DNA of 64,000 nt from Martinezella hainanensis (lineage in GTDB: Bacteria > Pseudomonadota > Alphaproteobacteria > Rhizobiales > Rhizobiaceae), in contig NZ_FMAC01000014.1 of assembly GCF_900094555.1 (NCBI RefSeq), positions 1 to 64,000 of the forward strand. Reading direction: 5' to 3'. A model generated the notes under the pieces. It saw only the letters and a program-made list of their open reading frames with translations, did not search any database and was not told the origin of the DNA. The position numbers and the translations under genes were made by a program. Numbering within the stretch: position 1 is the stretch's first letter; each line of letters opens with the position of its first letter. Shown one piece after another: positions 15,525 through 24,455 of the stretch.

Positions 15525-16916
15525 CTACCGCACGCTCTGCCTGATATGGTGATACAGCGCCCGGATCGCCTGCGCCTCGCCGCCGCCGGGGGAATGCGGC
15601 CGTTCGCTCGGCGCCCATCCGAAAATGTCGAAATGCACCCAGCTCGGTGTCTTCGTCACGAAGCGCTTGAGGAACAGGGCGGCCGTGATGGAGCCCGCCA
15701 TGCCGCCGGCAGGCGCATTGGTGATATCGGCGAATTTGGTGCGGATATCCCTGTCGTAGCCCATATAAAGCGGCATCCGCCATAGCGGGTCATCCGTCTC
15801 CAGGCTTGCTTCCGTCAAATCACTGGCAAGCTCCGCATCGTCGGTGAAGAAGGGCGGCAGGTCGGGGCCGAGCGCGACGCGGGCAGCGCCCGTCAGTGTC
15901 GCCATGTCGATCATCAGATCCGGCGCATCCTCGTCGGCATAGGCGAGCGCGTCGGCAAGGATCAGCCGTCCCTCGGCATCGGTATTGTCGATCTGCACCG
16001 TCAGGCCCTTGCGGCTTTTATAGATATCGCCGGGACGGAAGGCATTGGCCGAGATCGAGTTCTCGACAACTGGAATGATGACGCGGAGGTCGACCTTCAG
16101 CTTGGCGTCCATGATCATCAGCGCCAGGCCCATGACGTTGGCCGCACCCCCCATGTCCTTCTTCATCAGCAGCATCGAGGATGCCGGCTTGATATCGAGA
16201 CCGCCAGTGTCGAAGCAGACGCCCTTGCCGACCAGGGTGATGCGGCGATGGCCCTTCTTGCCCCAGCGCAGTTCCAGCAGGCGCGGCGCATCGGCGCTCG
16301 CACGTCCCACAGTATGCACGAGCGGGAAATTTTCCTTCAGCAGATCGTCGCCGATGATGACGGACATTTCCGCCTTGTAGTGCTCGGCAAGCGCTCGGAA
16401 GGCGGCTTCGAGCTGCTCCGGCCCCATGTCGTTGGTCGGGGTATTGATGAGATCGCGCGCCAGGAAGACGCCGGCGAGCTGGCGCTTGATATCGGCGGCA
16501 TCGGCATCACGCGGGATCATCAGCGTCGGCGCCGCTGCTTTCTCCGATTTGTAACGATCGAAGCGGTAGCTGCCGAGACCGAAGCCAAGCGAGAGCCGGT
16601 TTGCCGTCAACGGCGCCGTCTCGATATGCCAGTCGCCGGCCGGCAGGCTGCGCGCCAGCTTGCCCGTGAGGAAGGGCTGCTCGGACGGATTGGAGCCGAG
16701 GCCGAACAAGGCTCCACCTAGATGCCCTTCGGAGGTCGGGATCAACAGCAACGATCCGCTTTCGGCCTTATAACCGGCCTTGCGAGCCCAATCGAGCGCG
16801 ATGGGATCGATGGTGCCGGTCTCGATATGCGCCGGGGTAACGGCAAAGATCGGCAGGGTCGCGCCACCCTTCGAATTGAAAGGCGTCGCGCGCTCGATGA
16901 ATTGATAGGGGGCCAT
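15525..16916 (-). CDS. Leucyl aminopeptidase family (M17) metallopeptidase
   Basis: 463 residues. Removes N-terminal residues from peptides in the cytoplasm using two metal ions. The C-terminal catalytic domain shows VGKGVCFDTGGLDIKP, MKKDMGGAANVMG and the signature NTDAEGRLILADALAYADE, which together supply the Lys, Asp and Glu metal ligands. The N-terminal regulatory domain is short, as in the PepB-like branch often annotated simply as leucyl aminopeptidase family. It appears monocistronic. Its promoter region is shared with the divergent tadD-like gene. Confidence 0.92.
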   Translation of the reverse strand: MAPYQFIERATPFNSKGGATLPIFAVTPAHIETGTIDPIALDWARKAGYKAESGSLLLIPTSEGHLGGALFGLGSNPSEQPFLTGKLARSLPAGDWHIETAPLTANRLSLGFGLGSYRFDRYKSEKAAAPTLMIPRDADAADIKRQLAGVFLARDLINTPTNDMGPEQLEAAFRALAEHYKAEMSVIIGDDLLKENFPLVHTVGRASADAPRLLELRWGKKGHRRITLVGKGVCFDTGGLDIKPASSMLLMKKDMGGAANVMGLALMIMDAKLKVDLRVIIPVVENSISANAFRPGDIYKSRKGLTVQIDNTDAEGRLILADALAYADEDAPDLMIDMATLTGAARVALGPDLPPFFTDDAELASDLTEASLETDDPLWRMPLYMGYDRDIRTKFADITNAPAGGMAGSITAALFLKRFVTKTPSWVHFDIFGWAPSERPHSPGGGEAQAIRALYHHIRQSVR

Positions 16917-16933
16917 GACTATCCTTTGACGAT

Positions 16934-16993
16934 GACTTCAGGGAATCGGGGACTTCAGGGAATCGAGAGTTAACCGTCTGTTAGGGTTAACAG
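16934..16993. promoter_or_regulatory. Short tandem repeat and palindrome in a divergent promoter region
   Basis: GACTTCAGGGAATCG occurs twice with a 17-base period (16934-16948 and 16951-16965), followed by CTGTTA-GGGT-TAACAG (16978-16993). The sites lie between the M17 gene and the TPR lipoprotein gene and could serve either promoter. Confidence 0.35.
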
Positions 16994-17083
16994 ATTATTG
17001 CTGGAGCGAACATTGCGTCGAACCTTTCCCTGTTCCGATTCTAGGCCGGGCGCAAGACTACAAGGAATTCAGGGATCAGCGAC

Positions 17084-17914
17084 ATGCCCGCCGTCTCAAC
17101 CACATCTCCGTTCAGAACCTTCCTTTTCCGGGGAGCTTCGGCCGCGCTTCTGGCGCTTGCGCTCGCAAGCTGCTCGACGACCGGAAAAGACCGGATGACG
17201 ACGGGCTCGATTCCGAAGACATCGCAATCTCTCGATACGATGAACAGCACTGCTCTGGCGCAGGCAACCGCGACGTATGGCAAAGCCTATGACGCCAATC
17301 CCAAGGATCGCGATGCCGGCGTCAACTACGCCAACGCGCTGCGCATGAGCGGCCGCAACGACCAGGCGCTTGCCGTCATGCAGCAGGTGGCAATCGCCAA
17401 TCCGAGCGATCGCGGCGTGCTTGCGGCCTATGGCAAGGCGCAGGCGTCAGCAGGGCAGCTCGACGAAGCGCTCTCGACCATCGACCGCGCACAGCTGCCG
17501 GACCGACCAGACTGGCGGCTGGTTTCGGCGCAGGGCGCCATCCTCGATCAGCTCGGACGCTCCACCGATGCTCGGGCCAAATATCGCGATGCCCTTGTGC
17601 TGGCCCCGAACGAGCCGACGATCCTTTCCAATCTCGGCATGTCCTATGTGCTGACCGGCGATCTCAAGAATGCGGAAAACTATCTCCGCACCGCCGTGTC
17701 CCAACCGGGTGCCGATAGCCGCGTGCGCCAGAATCTGGCGCTCGTCGTCGGCCTGCAGGGCCGCTTTGCGGAAGCTGAACAAATCGCCCGCCAGGAACTG
17801 ACGCCGCAACAGGCCAATGCCAATGTCGCCTATCTGCGCGGCATGCTGGCACAGCAGAATTCCTGGCAGAAGCTTGCCGCCAGCGGCGACACCAGGAAAA
17901 TAGCCCAGCAATAG
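17084..17914 (+). CDS. tadD: TPR lipoprotein, TadD-like pilus assembly protein
   Basis: 276 residues. A basic N-terminus and hydrophobic core end in the lipobox LALASC, so the mature protein begins at Cys near residue 30 and is lipid-anchored. The remainder is a run of tetratricopeptide repeats (about 60-250), for example RDAGVNYANALRMSGRNDQALAVMQ and PNEPTILSNLGMSYVLTGDLKNAENYL. In Tad systems TadD is such a TPR lipoprotein needed for pilus assembly. The main tad/cpa genes begin about 0.9 kb away on the other strand. The LysE gene between them keeps the assignment short of certain. Confidence 0.8.
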   Translation: MPAVSTTSPFRTFLFRGASAALLALALASCSTTGKDRMTTGSIPKTSQSLDTMNSTALAQATATYGKAYDANPKDRDAGVNYANALRMSGRNDQALAVMQQVAIANPSDRGVLAAYGKAQASAGQLDEALSTIDRAQLPDRPDWRLVSAQGAILDQLGRSTDARAKYRDALVLAPNEPTILSNLGMSYVLTGDLKNAENYLRTAVSQPGADSRVRQNLALVVGLQGRFAEAEQIARQELTPQQANANVAYLRGMLAQQNSWQKLAASGDTRKIAQQ

Positions 17915-18007
17915 AGCAGGAGAGCCGTAACGGCTTTCCCGCGCAGCTTTCGAAAACGGAAATCATCCGCCAATCGGTTCAGGCAAACGCCCGGCAACCG
18001 CAGGCGT

Positions 18008-18652
18008 TTAGCGCCAGATGTGGCGCGGCAGCCCCTCTACGACAAGCCGCGCGCCGAGCGCGCCCATCACAACACCGGCCACCCGATCTATCCATAACTT
18101 CGCACCGAGATAGATTGCGCGCGGCCGGTTCGAAGAAAAGGCCATCGTTACCACCGTGTACCAGCCCACTTCGACCAGGAAGACCGCGGGCGGAACCGTA
18201 AACAGCAGCCATGGGGCCGGGGCCGCCGGCAGAAGTGCGGCAAAGATACTGCCGTAGAAAATGGCCGTCTTCGGATTGCTGAGCTGCGTGCCGAGCGCAA
18301 AGAGAAAATTACGCATCACACCGCCTGCAGCCGGCGTCGCAGGCGTATCGATGGGAAGATCGTCTGCGGCGCCGCGCCAGATGCGGATGCCGATATAGAT
18401 CAGATAGAGACCACCGGCGACTTTCAGCGCCAGATACAGCCATTCGACTTTCATCAGCAATGCGCTCAAGCCGAACAGGGCCAAGGTCGCGAAAATGACG
18501 CTGCCCGTTCCCATGCCGAAGGCCGCGGCAAGGCCTGCCTTGCGCGAGCGGGAAACTGCGATGCGCGAAACGAGCACGAAGCTCGGGCCGGGGCTCACCG
18601 CCCCGATGAAGACTGCTGCGATGACGCTGAAAAATATTGCCAAGGATGACAT
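18008..18652 (-). CDS. LysE/RhtB family exporter
   Basis: 214 residues with about six membrane segments. The N-terminus has the family hallmark AVFIGAVSPGPSFVLVSRIAVSRSRKAGLAAAFGMGTGS. The family exports amino acids or homoserine derivatives across the inner membrane. The longer open frame to 18766 is discarded because ATG 18652 gives the standard N-terminus. It is inserted between tadD and tadC but has no evident link to pilus assembly. Confidence 0.9.
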   Translation of the reverse strand: MSSLAIFFSVIAAVFIGAVSPGPSFVLVSRIAVSRSRKAGLAAAFGMGTGSVIFATLALFGLSALLMKVEWLYLALKVAGGLYLIYIGIRIWRGAADDLPIDTPATPAAGGVMRNFLFALGTQLSNPKTAIFYGSIFAALLPAAPAPWLLFTVPPAVFLVEVGWYTVVTMAFSSNRPRAIYLGAKLWIDRVAGVVMGALGARLVVEGLPRHIWR

Positions 18653-18775
18653 GCGAGACCTCCCAAGATAGTCGACACGAACGCCCGGCGCCTTTCGAAA
18701 ACGATGCGCCTGACGCCAATCGGCGACATTGCATGGAAGATAATCATGCCCGCATGCCGCGAGCAAGTCGGTGGC

Positions 18776-19753
18776 TCAGAATTTGTCCATTGCCTGAATG
18801 ATCGCCGGGCCGAGAATGACCGCCATCAGGACCGGCAGGAAGAAGACGATCATCGGTACGGTGAGCTTTGGCGGCAGCGCAGCCGCCTTCTTTTCCGCCT
18901 CGTTCATGCGCTCGTCGCGGCCTTCCTGCGCCATGACGCGCAAAGCCTGCGAGAGCGGCGTGCCATAGCGTTCGGCCTGGATGAGCGCCTGCGTAACCGA
19001 TTTGACGAGCTCGATCTGCGTACGGGCAGCGAGATTGTCAAAGGCGGTGCGGCGATCCTGCAGGAAGGAAAGCTCGGCCGTGGTCAGCACCATCTCCTCG
19101 GCGAGCGCCGGGGATTGCTCCGCCATTTCCTCGGACACGCGATGCATGCCAGCCTCGATGGATATGCCAGACTCCACGCAGATCAACATCAGGTCGAGAG
19201 CATCCGGCCAGGCGCGCTTGATCGATTTCTGGCGCTTGGTCACCAGATTGGAGATATAGATGTTCGGCGCGTAGAAGCCCAGATAGGCGAAACCGATGAC
19301 ACCAAGCAGACGGATCGGCAGGGGCTTTGCGGCAAACCAGCCGAGAACGAAGACAACGACGATCGCAACCGCCAGAAACAGGAAGGGCAGCAGGAATCGC
19401 GCCACCAGGAACATGTTGAGCGCATTTTCCGAGCGCAGGCCGGCAGACCGCAAGCGATTGACGGTATTGGCATCGACAAGCGCATTGCGCAGGTTGAACC
19501 GCTCGACGATCTGTCTGACGTTTCGATTGTTGTGGCTGCGTAGCGATGCCTTGCCACCATCGGCGCTGAGCCGCGCGCGCTCGCGGGCGCGAATCTGTTC
19601 GCGCTCCGTCGACACGGCCTTCATGCGCTTGCTGAGATCTCCGCGCTCCAGCAGCGGTATCGCGATCATATAGAAGGTCGCGAAGACGGCAATGGCGACC
19701 ACAACGGCAAGAAGGGTGCCGGGATCGGTCAAATTGGCAGCCAGATCGGACAT
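18776..19753 (-). CDS. tadC: Tad pilus inner-membrane platform protein TadC
   Basis: 325 residues of the type II secretion F family. An N-terminal membrane segment (about 12-33) and a pair near 110-150 precede the GspF domain, which includes LDLMLICVESGISIEAGMHRVSEEM and RYGTPLSQALRVMAQEGRDERMNEAEKKAAALPPKLTVPMIVFFLPVL, with a final membrane helix. With TadB it forms the platform that the CpaF ATPase drives. It is the last gene of the cpa/tad operon and starts 21 bases after tadB. Confidence 0.92.
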   Translation of the reverse strand: MSDLAANLTDPGTLLAVVVAIAVFATFYMIAIPLLERGDLSKRMKAVSTEREQIRARERARLSADGGKASLRSHNNRNVRQIVERFNLRNALVDANTVNRLRSAGLRSENALNMFLVARFLLPFLFLAVAIVVVFVLGWFAAKPLPIRLLGVIGFAYLGFYAPNIYISNLVTKRQKSIKRAWPDALDLMLICVESGISIEAGMHRVSEEMAEQSPALAEEMVLTTAELSFLQDRRTAFDNLAARTQIELVKSVTQALIQAERYGTPLSQALRVMAQEGRDERMNEAEKKAAALPPKLTVPMIVFFLPVLMAVILGPAIIQAMDKF

Positions 19754-19774
19754 GGGCTACGCGGCTCCTTCCGC

Positions 19775-20782
19775 TCAGATCTCGAAATTGACCATGTTGC
19801 GCATGATGAAGATGCCGATCGACATCCAGATGGCGGCTGCAATCAAGATCAGATGGCCGCGCGGATCGGTGAACAGGATCAACATGTATTGCGGCGACGT
19901 CAGATAGACGAGCAGCATCACGATGAAGGGCAGAGCGCCGATGATGACGGCGGATGCCTTGGCCTCCATCGACAATGCCTTGACCTTTGCCTTCATCTTC
20001 TTGCGCTCGCGCAGCACCTTCGAGAGGTTGCCCAAAGCTTCCGACAGGTTACCGCCCGCCTGGGCCTGAATGGCGATGACGATCGAGAAGAAATTTACTT
20101 CCTGGAGCGGCATATGGTTTGAGATGCGTGCGCAGGCATCTGACATGCTAAGACCGACCTGCTGCGCTTCGACCACCCGCCGAAACTCCGTCTTGACCGG
20201 CTCCCGCGCCTCGCCAGCGACCAACCGCACTGCATCGTTGAGCGGCAGGCCCGAGCGAAGCGAGCGCGTGATGACATCAAGTGCGTTCGGAAACTCTTCG
20301 AGAAACTTGCTTTGCCGGCGCTTGATGAGGAAGCCGATGACCCAGCGCGGCAGGCCGAAGGCGGACGCAAAGAACATTCCCAAAATGACGAGAGGCGGCG
20401 CACCAACGATGAAAAAAACCAACATGACGAAAAGGCCGAAGAGCACGCTGAAGATGTAGAAGCGAGACGGCGTCAACGACAGGCCGGCCTGCGCCAGACG
20501 TGCCTTCAGCGACTGCTTCTTCTTCGTGTTTTCGGACTGACGCCGCTCCAGATCCTTCAGCGTATCCTGCACCGATTTGCGCCGTTTGGACATTTCCTGG
20601 ACGCGATCACGCGCAGCCTTGACCTTGACGCGGTCGGTTTCGGCCTGCTTGACCCGGTTGACCCGGCCTTGCGCCTTCTTCTGTGTTTCGATCCGCGAAT
20701 AGAGAATGCCGTAGCAGACCGCGGCGGCGGAAACCGCCGTCAGCAGGACAATCAACAGCACTATCGGATCGATACCAAACAT
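19775..20782 (-). CDS. tadB: Tad pilus inner-membrane platform protein TadB
   Basis: 335 residues. One N-terminal membrane helix, then a highly basic stretch (about 35-85, many Lys/Arg, likely coiled coil), two membrane helices near 100-140, and a GspF domain with FLEEFPNALDVITRSLRSGLPLNDAVRLVAGE and QAQAGGNLSEALGNLSKVLRERKKMKAKVKALSMEAKASA. The C-terminal helix closes the protein. It follows cpaF by only 8 bases, so co-translation is likely. Confidence 0.93.
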   Translation of the reverse strand: MFGIDPIVLLIVLLTAVSAAAVCYGILYSRIETQKKAQGRVNRVKQAETDRVKVKAARDRVQEMSKRRKSVQDTLKDLERRQSENTKKKQSLKARLAQAGLSLTPSRFYIFSVLFGLFVMLVFFIVGAPPLVILGMFFASAFGLPRWVIGFLIKRRQSKFLEEFPNALDVITRSLRSGLPLNDAVRLVAGEAREPVKTEFRRVVEAQQVGLSMSDACARISNHMPLQEVNFFSIVIAIQAQAGGNLSEALGNLSKVLRERKKMKAKVKALSMEAKASAVIIGALPFIVMLLVYLTSPQYMLILFTDPRGHLILIAAAIWMSIGIFIMRNMVNFEI

Positions 20783-20790
20783 CGTAAACC

Positions 20791-22275
20791 CTATTGCGCC
20801 TTCTGTTCCATCTCATCGAGGGCGGCTGCCAGGCGCCGTTCCTCGTTATAGTAGCGGGCACGATCCCAGAAATGCGGCTTGCCGATGCCGGTGGAGACGT
20901 GCCGTCCAATGAGCCGGCCGTTCGCATCTTCTCCCTCGATCTCGTAGCGCATCAGATCCTGGGTGATGATCACATCACCTTCCATGCCGATCACCTCGGT
21001 GATCTGGGTGATACGGCGCGAACCGTCACGCAGGCGGGCAGCCTGAATGACGACGTCGACGGAGCTGGAGATGATCTCACGCACCGTCTTGGCCGGCAGG
21101 CTGAAACCGCCCATGGCGATCATCGATTCCATGCGGCTCAGGCATTCGCGCGGCGTATTGGCGTGGATCGTGCCCATGGAACCGTCGTGACCCGTGTTCA
21201 TTGCCTGCAACAGGTCGAAAACCTCAGGCCCGCGCACTTCGCCGACGATGATGCGTTCGGGGCGCATACGCAGGCAGTTCTTGACGAGATCGCGCATGGT
21301 GATCTCGCCCTCGCCCTCGATGTTGGGCGGGCGCGTTTCAAGACGCACGACATGCGGCTGCTGCAATTGCAGTTCGGCGGTGTCTTCGCAGGTGATAACG
21401 CGTTCGTCGCGGTCGATATAGTTGGTCAAGCAGTTCAGAAGCGTTGTCTTGCCCGAGCCCGTGCCGCCTGAAATGACGACGTTGCATCGCACGCGGCCGA
21501 TGATCTGTAGCAGGGTCGCGCCTTCCGGCGTGATGGCGCCGAAGCGGACGAGCTGATCGAGCGTCAGCTTGTCCTTCTTGAACTTACGAATGGTGAGCGC
21601 CGGCCCGTCGATCGCCAGCGGCGGTGCGATGACGTTGACACGCGAACCGTCGGGCAGGCGCGCATCGCAGATGGGGCTGGATTCATCGACGCGGCGGCCG
21701 ACCTGGCTGACGATGCGCTGGCAAATGGAAAGGAGCTGGGAATTGTCGCGAAAGCGGATTTCGGATTCGACGGTCTTGCCGCCGACTTCGATGAAGGTCT
21801 GGCCTGCACCGTTGACCATGATATCGGCGATGTCGTCACGGGCGAGCAGCGGCTCCAACGGGCCATAGCCAAGCACGTCGTTGCAGATATCCTCGAGCAG
21901 CTCCTCCTGCTCGGAGATCGACATCGCGAAATTCTTGATTGTGATGATATCGTTGACGATATCGCGAATTTCCTCGCGCGCGGCCTCGTTGCCGAGCTTG
22001 GAGAGCTGCGACAGGTCGATCGTATCGATGAGTGCGGAGAAGACCTGCGATTTCGTATCGTAATATTCTTCGGTACGCGCTGTGCGACGCCGGCTGGGCG
22101 TCTGCATCGACGGCGGAGCGACCTGCTGACGCGGCTGAGCGGCATCACGCGACGGCTCTATAAGCACGGCCGGCGCCGTTGGCCCACCTGCAGGAGTGGG
22201 AGCACGCGCCGGTGCCGGCGGAGGCATTGCGCCGCCGCTCTTTGCAGGACCTTCACTTCCGCGCTTGCCAAACAT
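20791..22275 (-). CDS. cpaF: Tad pilus secretion ATPase CpaF/TadA
   Basis: 494 residues. A Pro/Ala-rich disordered N-terminus (about 1-65) leads into the GspE-type domain with Walker A GGTGSGKTT (about 270-278), Walker B with RIIVGEVRGPE near 335-345 and the His box GTIHANTPRECLSRME. It powers Flp pilus extension and, in some bacteria, retraction, as a cytoplasmic hexamer beneath TadB/TadC. It sits between cpaE and tadB in the conserved Tad order. Confidence 0.96.
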   Translation of the reverse strand: MFGKRGSEGPAKSGGAMPPPAPARAPTPAGGPTAPAVLIEPSRDAAQPRQQVAPPSMQTPSRRRTARTEEYYDTKSQVFSALIDTIDLSQLSKLGNEAAREEIRDIVNDIITIKNFAMSISEQEELLEDICNDVLGYGPLEPLLARDDIADIMVNGAGQTFIEVGGKTVESEIRFRDNSQLLSICQRIVSQVGRRVDESSPICDARLPDGSRVNVIAPPLAIDGPALTIRKFKKDKLTLDQLVRFGAITPEGATLLQIIGRVRCNVVISGGTGSGKTTLLNCLTNYIDRDERVITCEDTAELQLQQPHVVRLETRPPNIEGEGEITMRDLVKNCLRMRPERIIVGEVRGPEVFDLLQAMNTGHDGSMGTIHANTPRECLSRMESMIAMGGFSLPAKTVREIISSSVDVVIQAARLRDGSRRITQITEVIGMEGDVIITQDLMRYEIEGEDANGRLIGRHVSTGIGKPHFWDRARYYNEERRLAAALDEMEQKAQ

Positions 22276-22354
22276 GTCTTCGATCCAATTCTACTGCTGC
22301 TGCATGGCCTTCATGAAAGATCGACCTTTCGAAAGTCTATGCGAAATCATAGGG

Positions 22355-23626
22355 TTACTTTCGCTTCAAAAGGCCAAGCAAACCGCCCTTTCTTGCCTTC
22401 TTCAAAGCAACACGCCCGGTGACGATGTGGGATATCTGCGAGAAGGTTTCCGCGATCGGCGACTTCGGATCAGTCTCGGAGATCATCTGCCCACTGTTGG
22501 CGGCATTGCCGAAAAGGTTGATGTCAAAAGGTATGATGGCGATCGGGTCCGTCTCCAACGGCGCGCAGAATTCCGCAGGATTGATCTCCGGGCGCTTCGG
22601 CATGCCGACCTGATTGAGAATGAGGTGCGGCGCCTTGTCGTTGGGCCGCAGCTTGCGCAGAGCATCGATCAGGTTCTTGGCGTTGCGCAGATTGGCGAGA
22701 TCAGGCGCGGCGCAAATGACGACCTCGTCTACGGCGCCGAGCACCGAGCGTGTCCACTCCGTCCAGACGTGGGGCACATCGAGGACCGCCACCGGAGCGC
22801 TGCGCTGGAGAACGTCGAGCACCGGCAGGAAAGCCTGCCCTTCGAAATCATAGGCGCGGTCCAGCATCGAAGGGGCCGCCAGCAGCGACAGATGCTGCGA
22901 GCATTTGGTCAGCAACCGGTCGAGGAAGACTTCGTCGAGGCGCTCCGGCGCATAGACGGCTTCGGCAATCCCCTGGGCGGGGTCCTGGTCGAAATCGATA
23001 TTGGCGGTGCCGTAGGGCAGATCGAGATCGGCAAGGATGGTTTCGGTCGAAAAGAGGCTGGAAATTCCGAAAGCACAATTATGGGCGATGGTGGATGCAC
23101 CCACCCCGCCCTTGGCGCCGATGAAAGCAATGCTGCGGCCCAGAGGCTCGGCATCGGGATCGATGAAGATCGACGCCATCGCCGTCATCAGATCGACCAT
23201 ATCGGTCGGCTGCACGATATATTCGGAGATGCCGTTGCGGATGAGTTCGCGGTAAAGACCGATGTCGTTGTGATAGCCGACAATGATGACCTTGGTGCTC
23301 GGATCGCAGACCGCGGCGAGCGGCTCGAGTTCCGCCAGCAGGCCGCGTGGATTGGCGCGCGTCTCCAGAATGATCAGATTCGGGGTCGGCGCCGAGGCGA
23401 ACATGTTCGCCGCAGCCGCAACGCCGCCGCTGGTGATCCGGAGGCTCACCCTGGACATGCGCCGATCGTTGGCGCACTGGTCCATCACCTGCTGCAGCTG
23501 CTCGCTTTCACAGAAGGCATGTATGGAAATACGCGGCAGCGGCCGCAAATTGTCGAGATTGCCCGCGCGCGCGACCTCCTCCGCTTCCGCGGGAGTCGAG
23601 CCGATATCGTATTCGATGGCGTTCAT
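22355..23626 (-). CDS. cpaE: Pilus localisation ATPase CpaE/TadZ
   Basis: 423 residues. An N-terminal receiver-like region (about 30-150) is followed by a MinD/ParA-type ATPase domain with the deviant Walker motif KGGVGAST (about 172-179). TadZ/CpaE proteins place the pilus machinery at a cell pole. Gene order after cpaD and before cpaF matches Caulobacter and rhizobia. There is no signal peptide or membrane segment. A gap of 79 bases separates it from cpaF. Confidence 0.94.
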   Translation of the reverse strand: MNAIEYDIGSTPAEAEEVARAGNLDNLRPLPRISIHAFCESEQLQQVMDQCANDRRMSRVSLRITSGGVAAAANMFASAPTPNLIILETRANPRGLLAELEPLAAVCDPSTKVIIVGYHNDIGLYRELIRNGISEYIVQPTDMVDLMTAMASIFIDPDAEPLGRSIAFIGAKGGVGASTIAHNCAFGISSLFSTETILADLDLPYGTANIDFDQDPAQGIAEAVYAPERLDEVFLDRLLTKCSQHLSLLAAPSMLDRAYDFEGQAFLPVLDVLQRSAPVAVLDVPHVWTEWTRSVLGAVDEVVICAAPDLANLRNAKNLIDALRKLRPNDKAPHLILNQVGMPKRPEINPAEFCAPLETDPIAIIPFDINLFGNAANSGQMISETDPKSPIAETFSQISHIVTGRVALKKARKGGLLGLLKRK

Positions 23627-23663
23627 GATTTCATCCCGTTGCGCCGACGCGTGAGTCCCATGA

Positions 23664-24443
23664 TCATTGGCTAGTGCCGCCGAAACCGCCGAGCGTAGCG
23701 GTACTCGTGGGAACCGAGCCGTTGCGGTAGTTGTCGATTACCTTGCTGCGCTGATCGGTATCGATCGGCGATACAGCCCTGGGTGAGATCAAATCCGTCG
23801 GATTGGCGACCTGCGCCGCCAGGTTACGCTGCGTCGCACAGCCGAAATTGTAGTAGTTCTGATTGTCGAAGGCATTGTCGGAAAGATCATTCGGCCATTG
23901 GCCGCAGCTGTTGGTAAGAGCCGTCGTGGCTGTGAAACGCAGGCGGATCGGAGCTGCATCGCCCGGGTCGCCGGCCCCATAGTAGCTGTCGACGATGCGG
24001 GCCGACGGGATGCCGTTCGCAACCAGCTCCCTGCGGATTTGCTGACGCAACGTAGATGCCGCCAACGAATTCATCGATCCCCTGGGTGCAAGGATTTCGA
24101 CCGTACCACTCGCATGAGCTCGATAATCCTGGACAAATCCGCGGACGGTATCGCGCATTCCCGTCGTCAGACGACGGTCGCTGGCGGCAACCGGGATGTC
24201 GAGATTGTGTTCCTTCTCCGTCAACACGATCGGATGACGCTGCCGATAATCGTCGTTGATGGCGCTGGTCGTCATGCGATCACGTGAATCGGCGCAGCCG
24301 CTGATGGCGGCAGCCGTCAGGATCAGGACCGGTGCGATCAGAGCCAGCCGGGAGAAACGGGGCCGGCCGATGCGAGGCGCATTACGTTCGGGGCTGGCCA
24401 TTTTTAGATCTCTCGTTAATCCGGTTGAAAAGGCGCGCTTCAT
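23664..24443 (-). CDS. cpaD: CpaD family pilus assembly lipoprotein
   Basis: 259 residues. The N-terminus holds a hydrophobic stretch ending in AAAISGC, a lipobox at about residues 46-50, and the mature protein carries the CpaD pattern NCGQWPNDLSDNAFDNQNYYNFGCATQRNLAAQVANPTDLI near 180-220. CpaD is thought to assist the CpaC secretin in the outer membrane. A start at 24443 has GAGGGA at good spacing. The second Met (24401) is an alternative. It follows cpaC by 12 bases. Confidence 0.92.
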   Translation of the reverse strand: MKRAFSTGLTRDLKMASPERNAPRIGRPRFSRLALIAPVLILTAAAISGCADSRDRMTTSAINDDYRQRHPIVLTEKEHNLDIPVAASDRRLTTGMRDTVRGFVQDYRAHASGTVEILAPRGSMNSLAASTLRQQIRRELVANGIPSARIVDSYYGAGDPGDAAPIRLRFTATTALTNSCGQWPNDLSDNAFDNQNYYNFGCATQRNLAAQVANPTDLISPRAVSPIDTDQRSKVIDNYRNGSVPTSTATLGGFGGTSQ

Positions 24444-24455
24444 GGTCGGTGTCCC

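Noticed and set aside
17985..18009. AAACGCC/GGCGTTT stem between tadD and the LysE gene as a terminator
   Set aside because: The right arm overlaps the end of the LysE coding sequence and there is no T-run on either strand; support too weak to list.
22196..23674. 492-aa plus-strand open frame opposite cpaE
   Set aside because: The minus strand encodes a full CpaE with its ATPase motif in the conserved Tad gene order; the opposite frame shows no domain.
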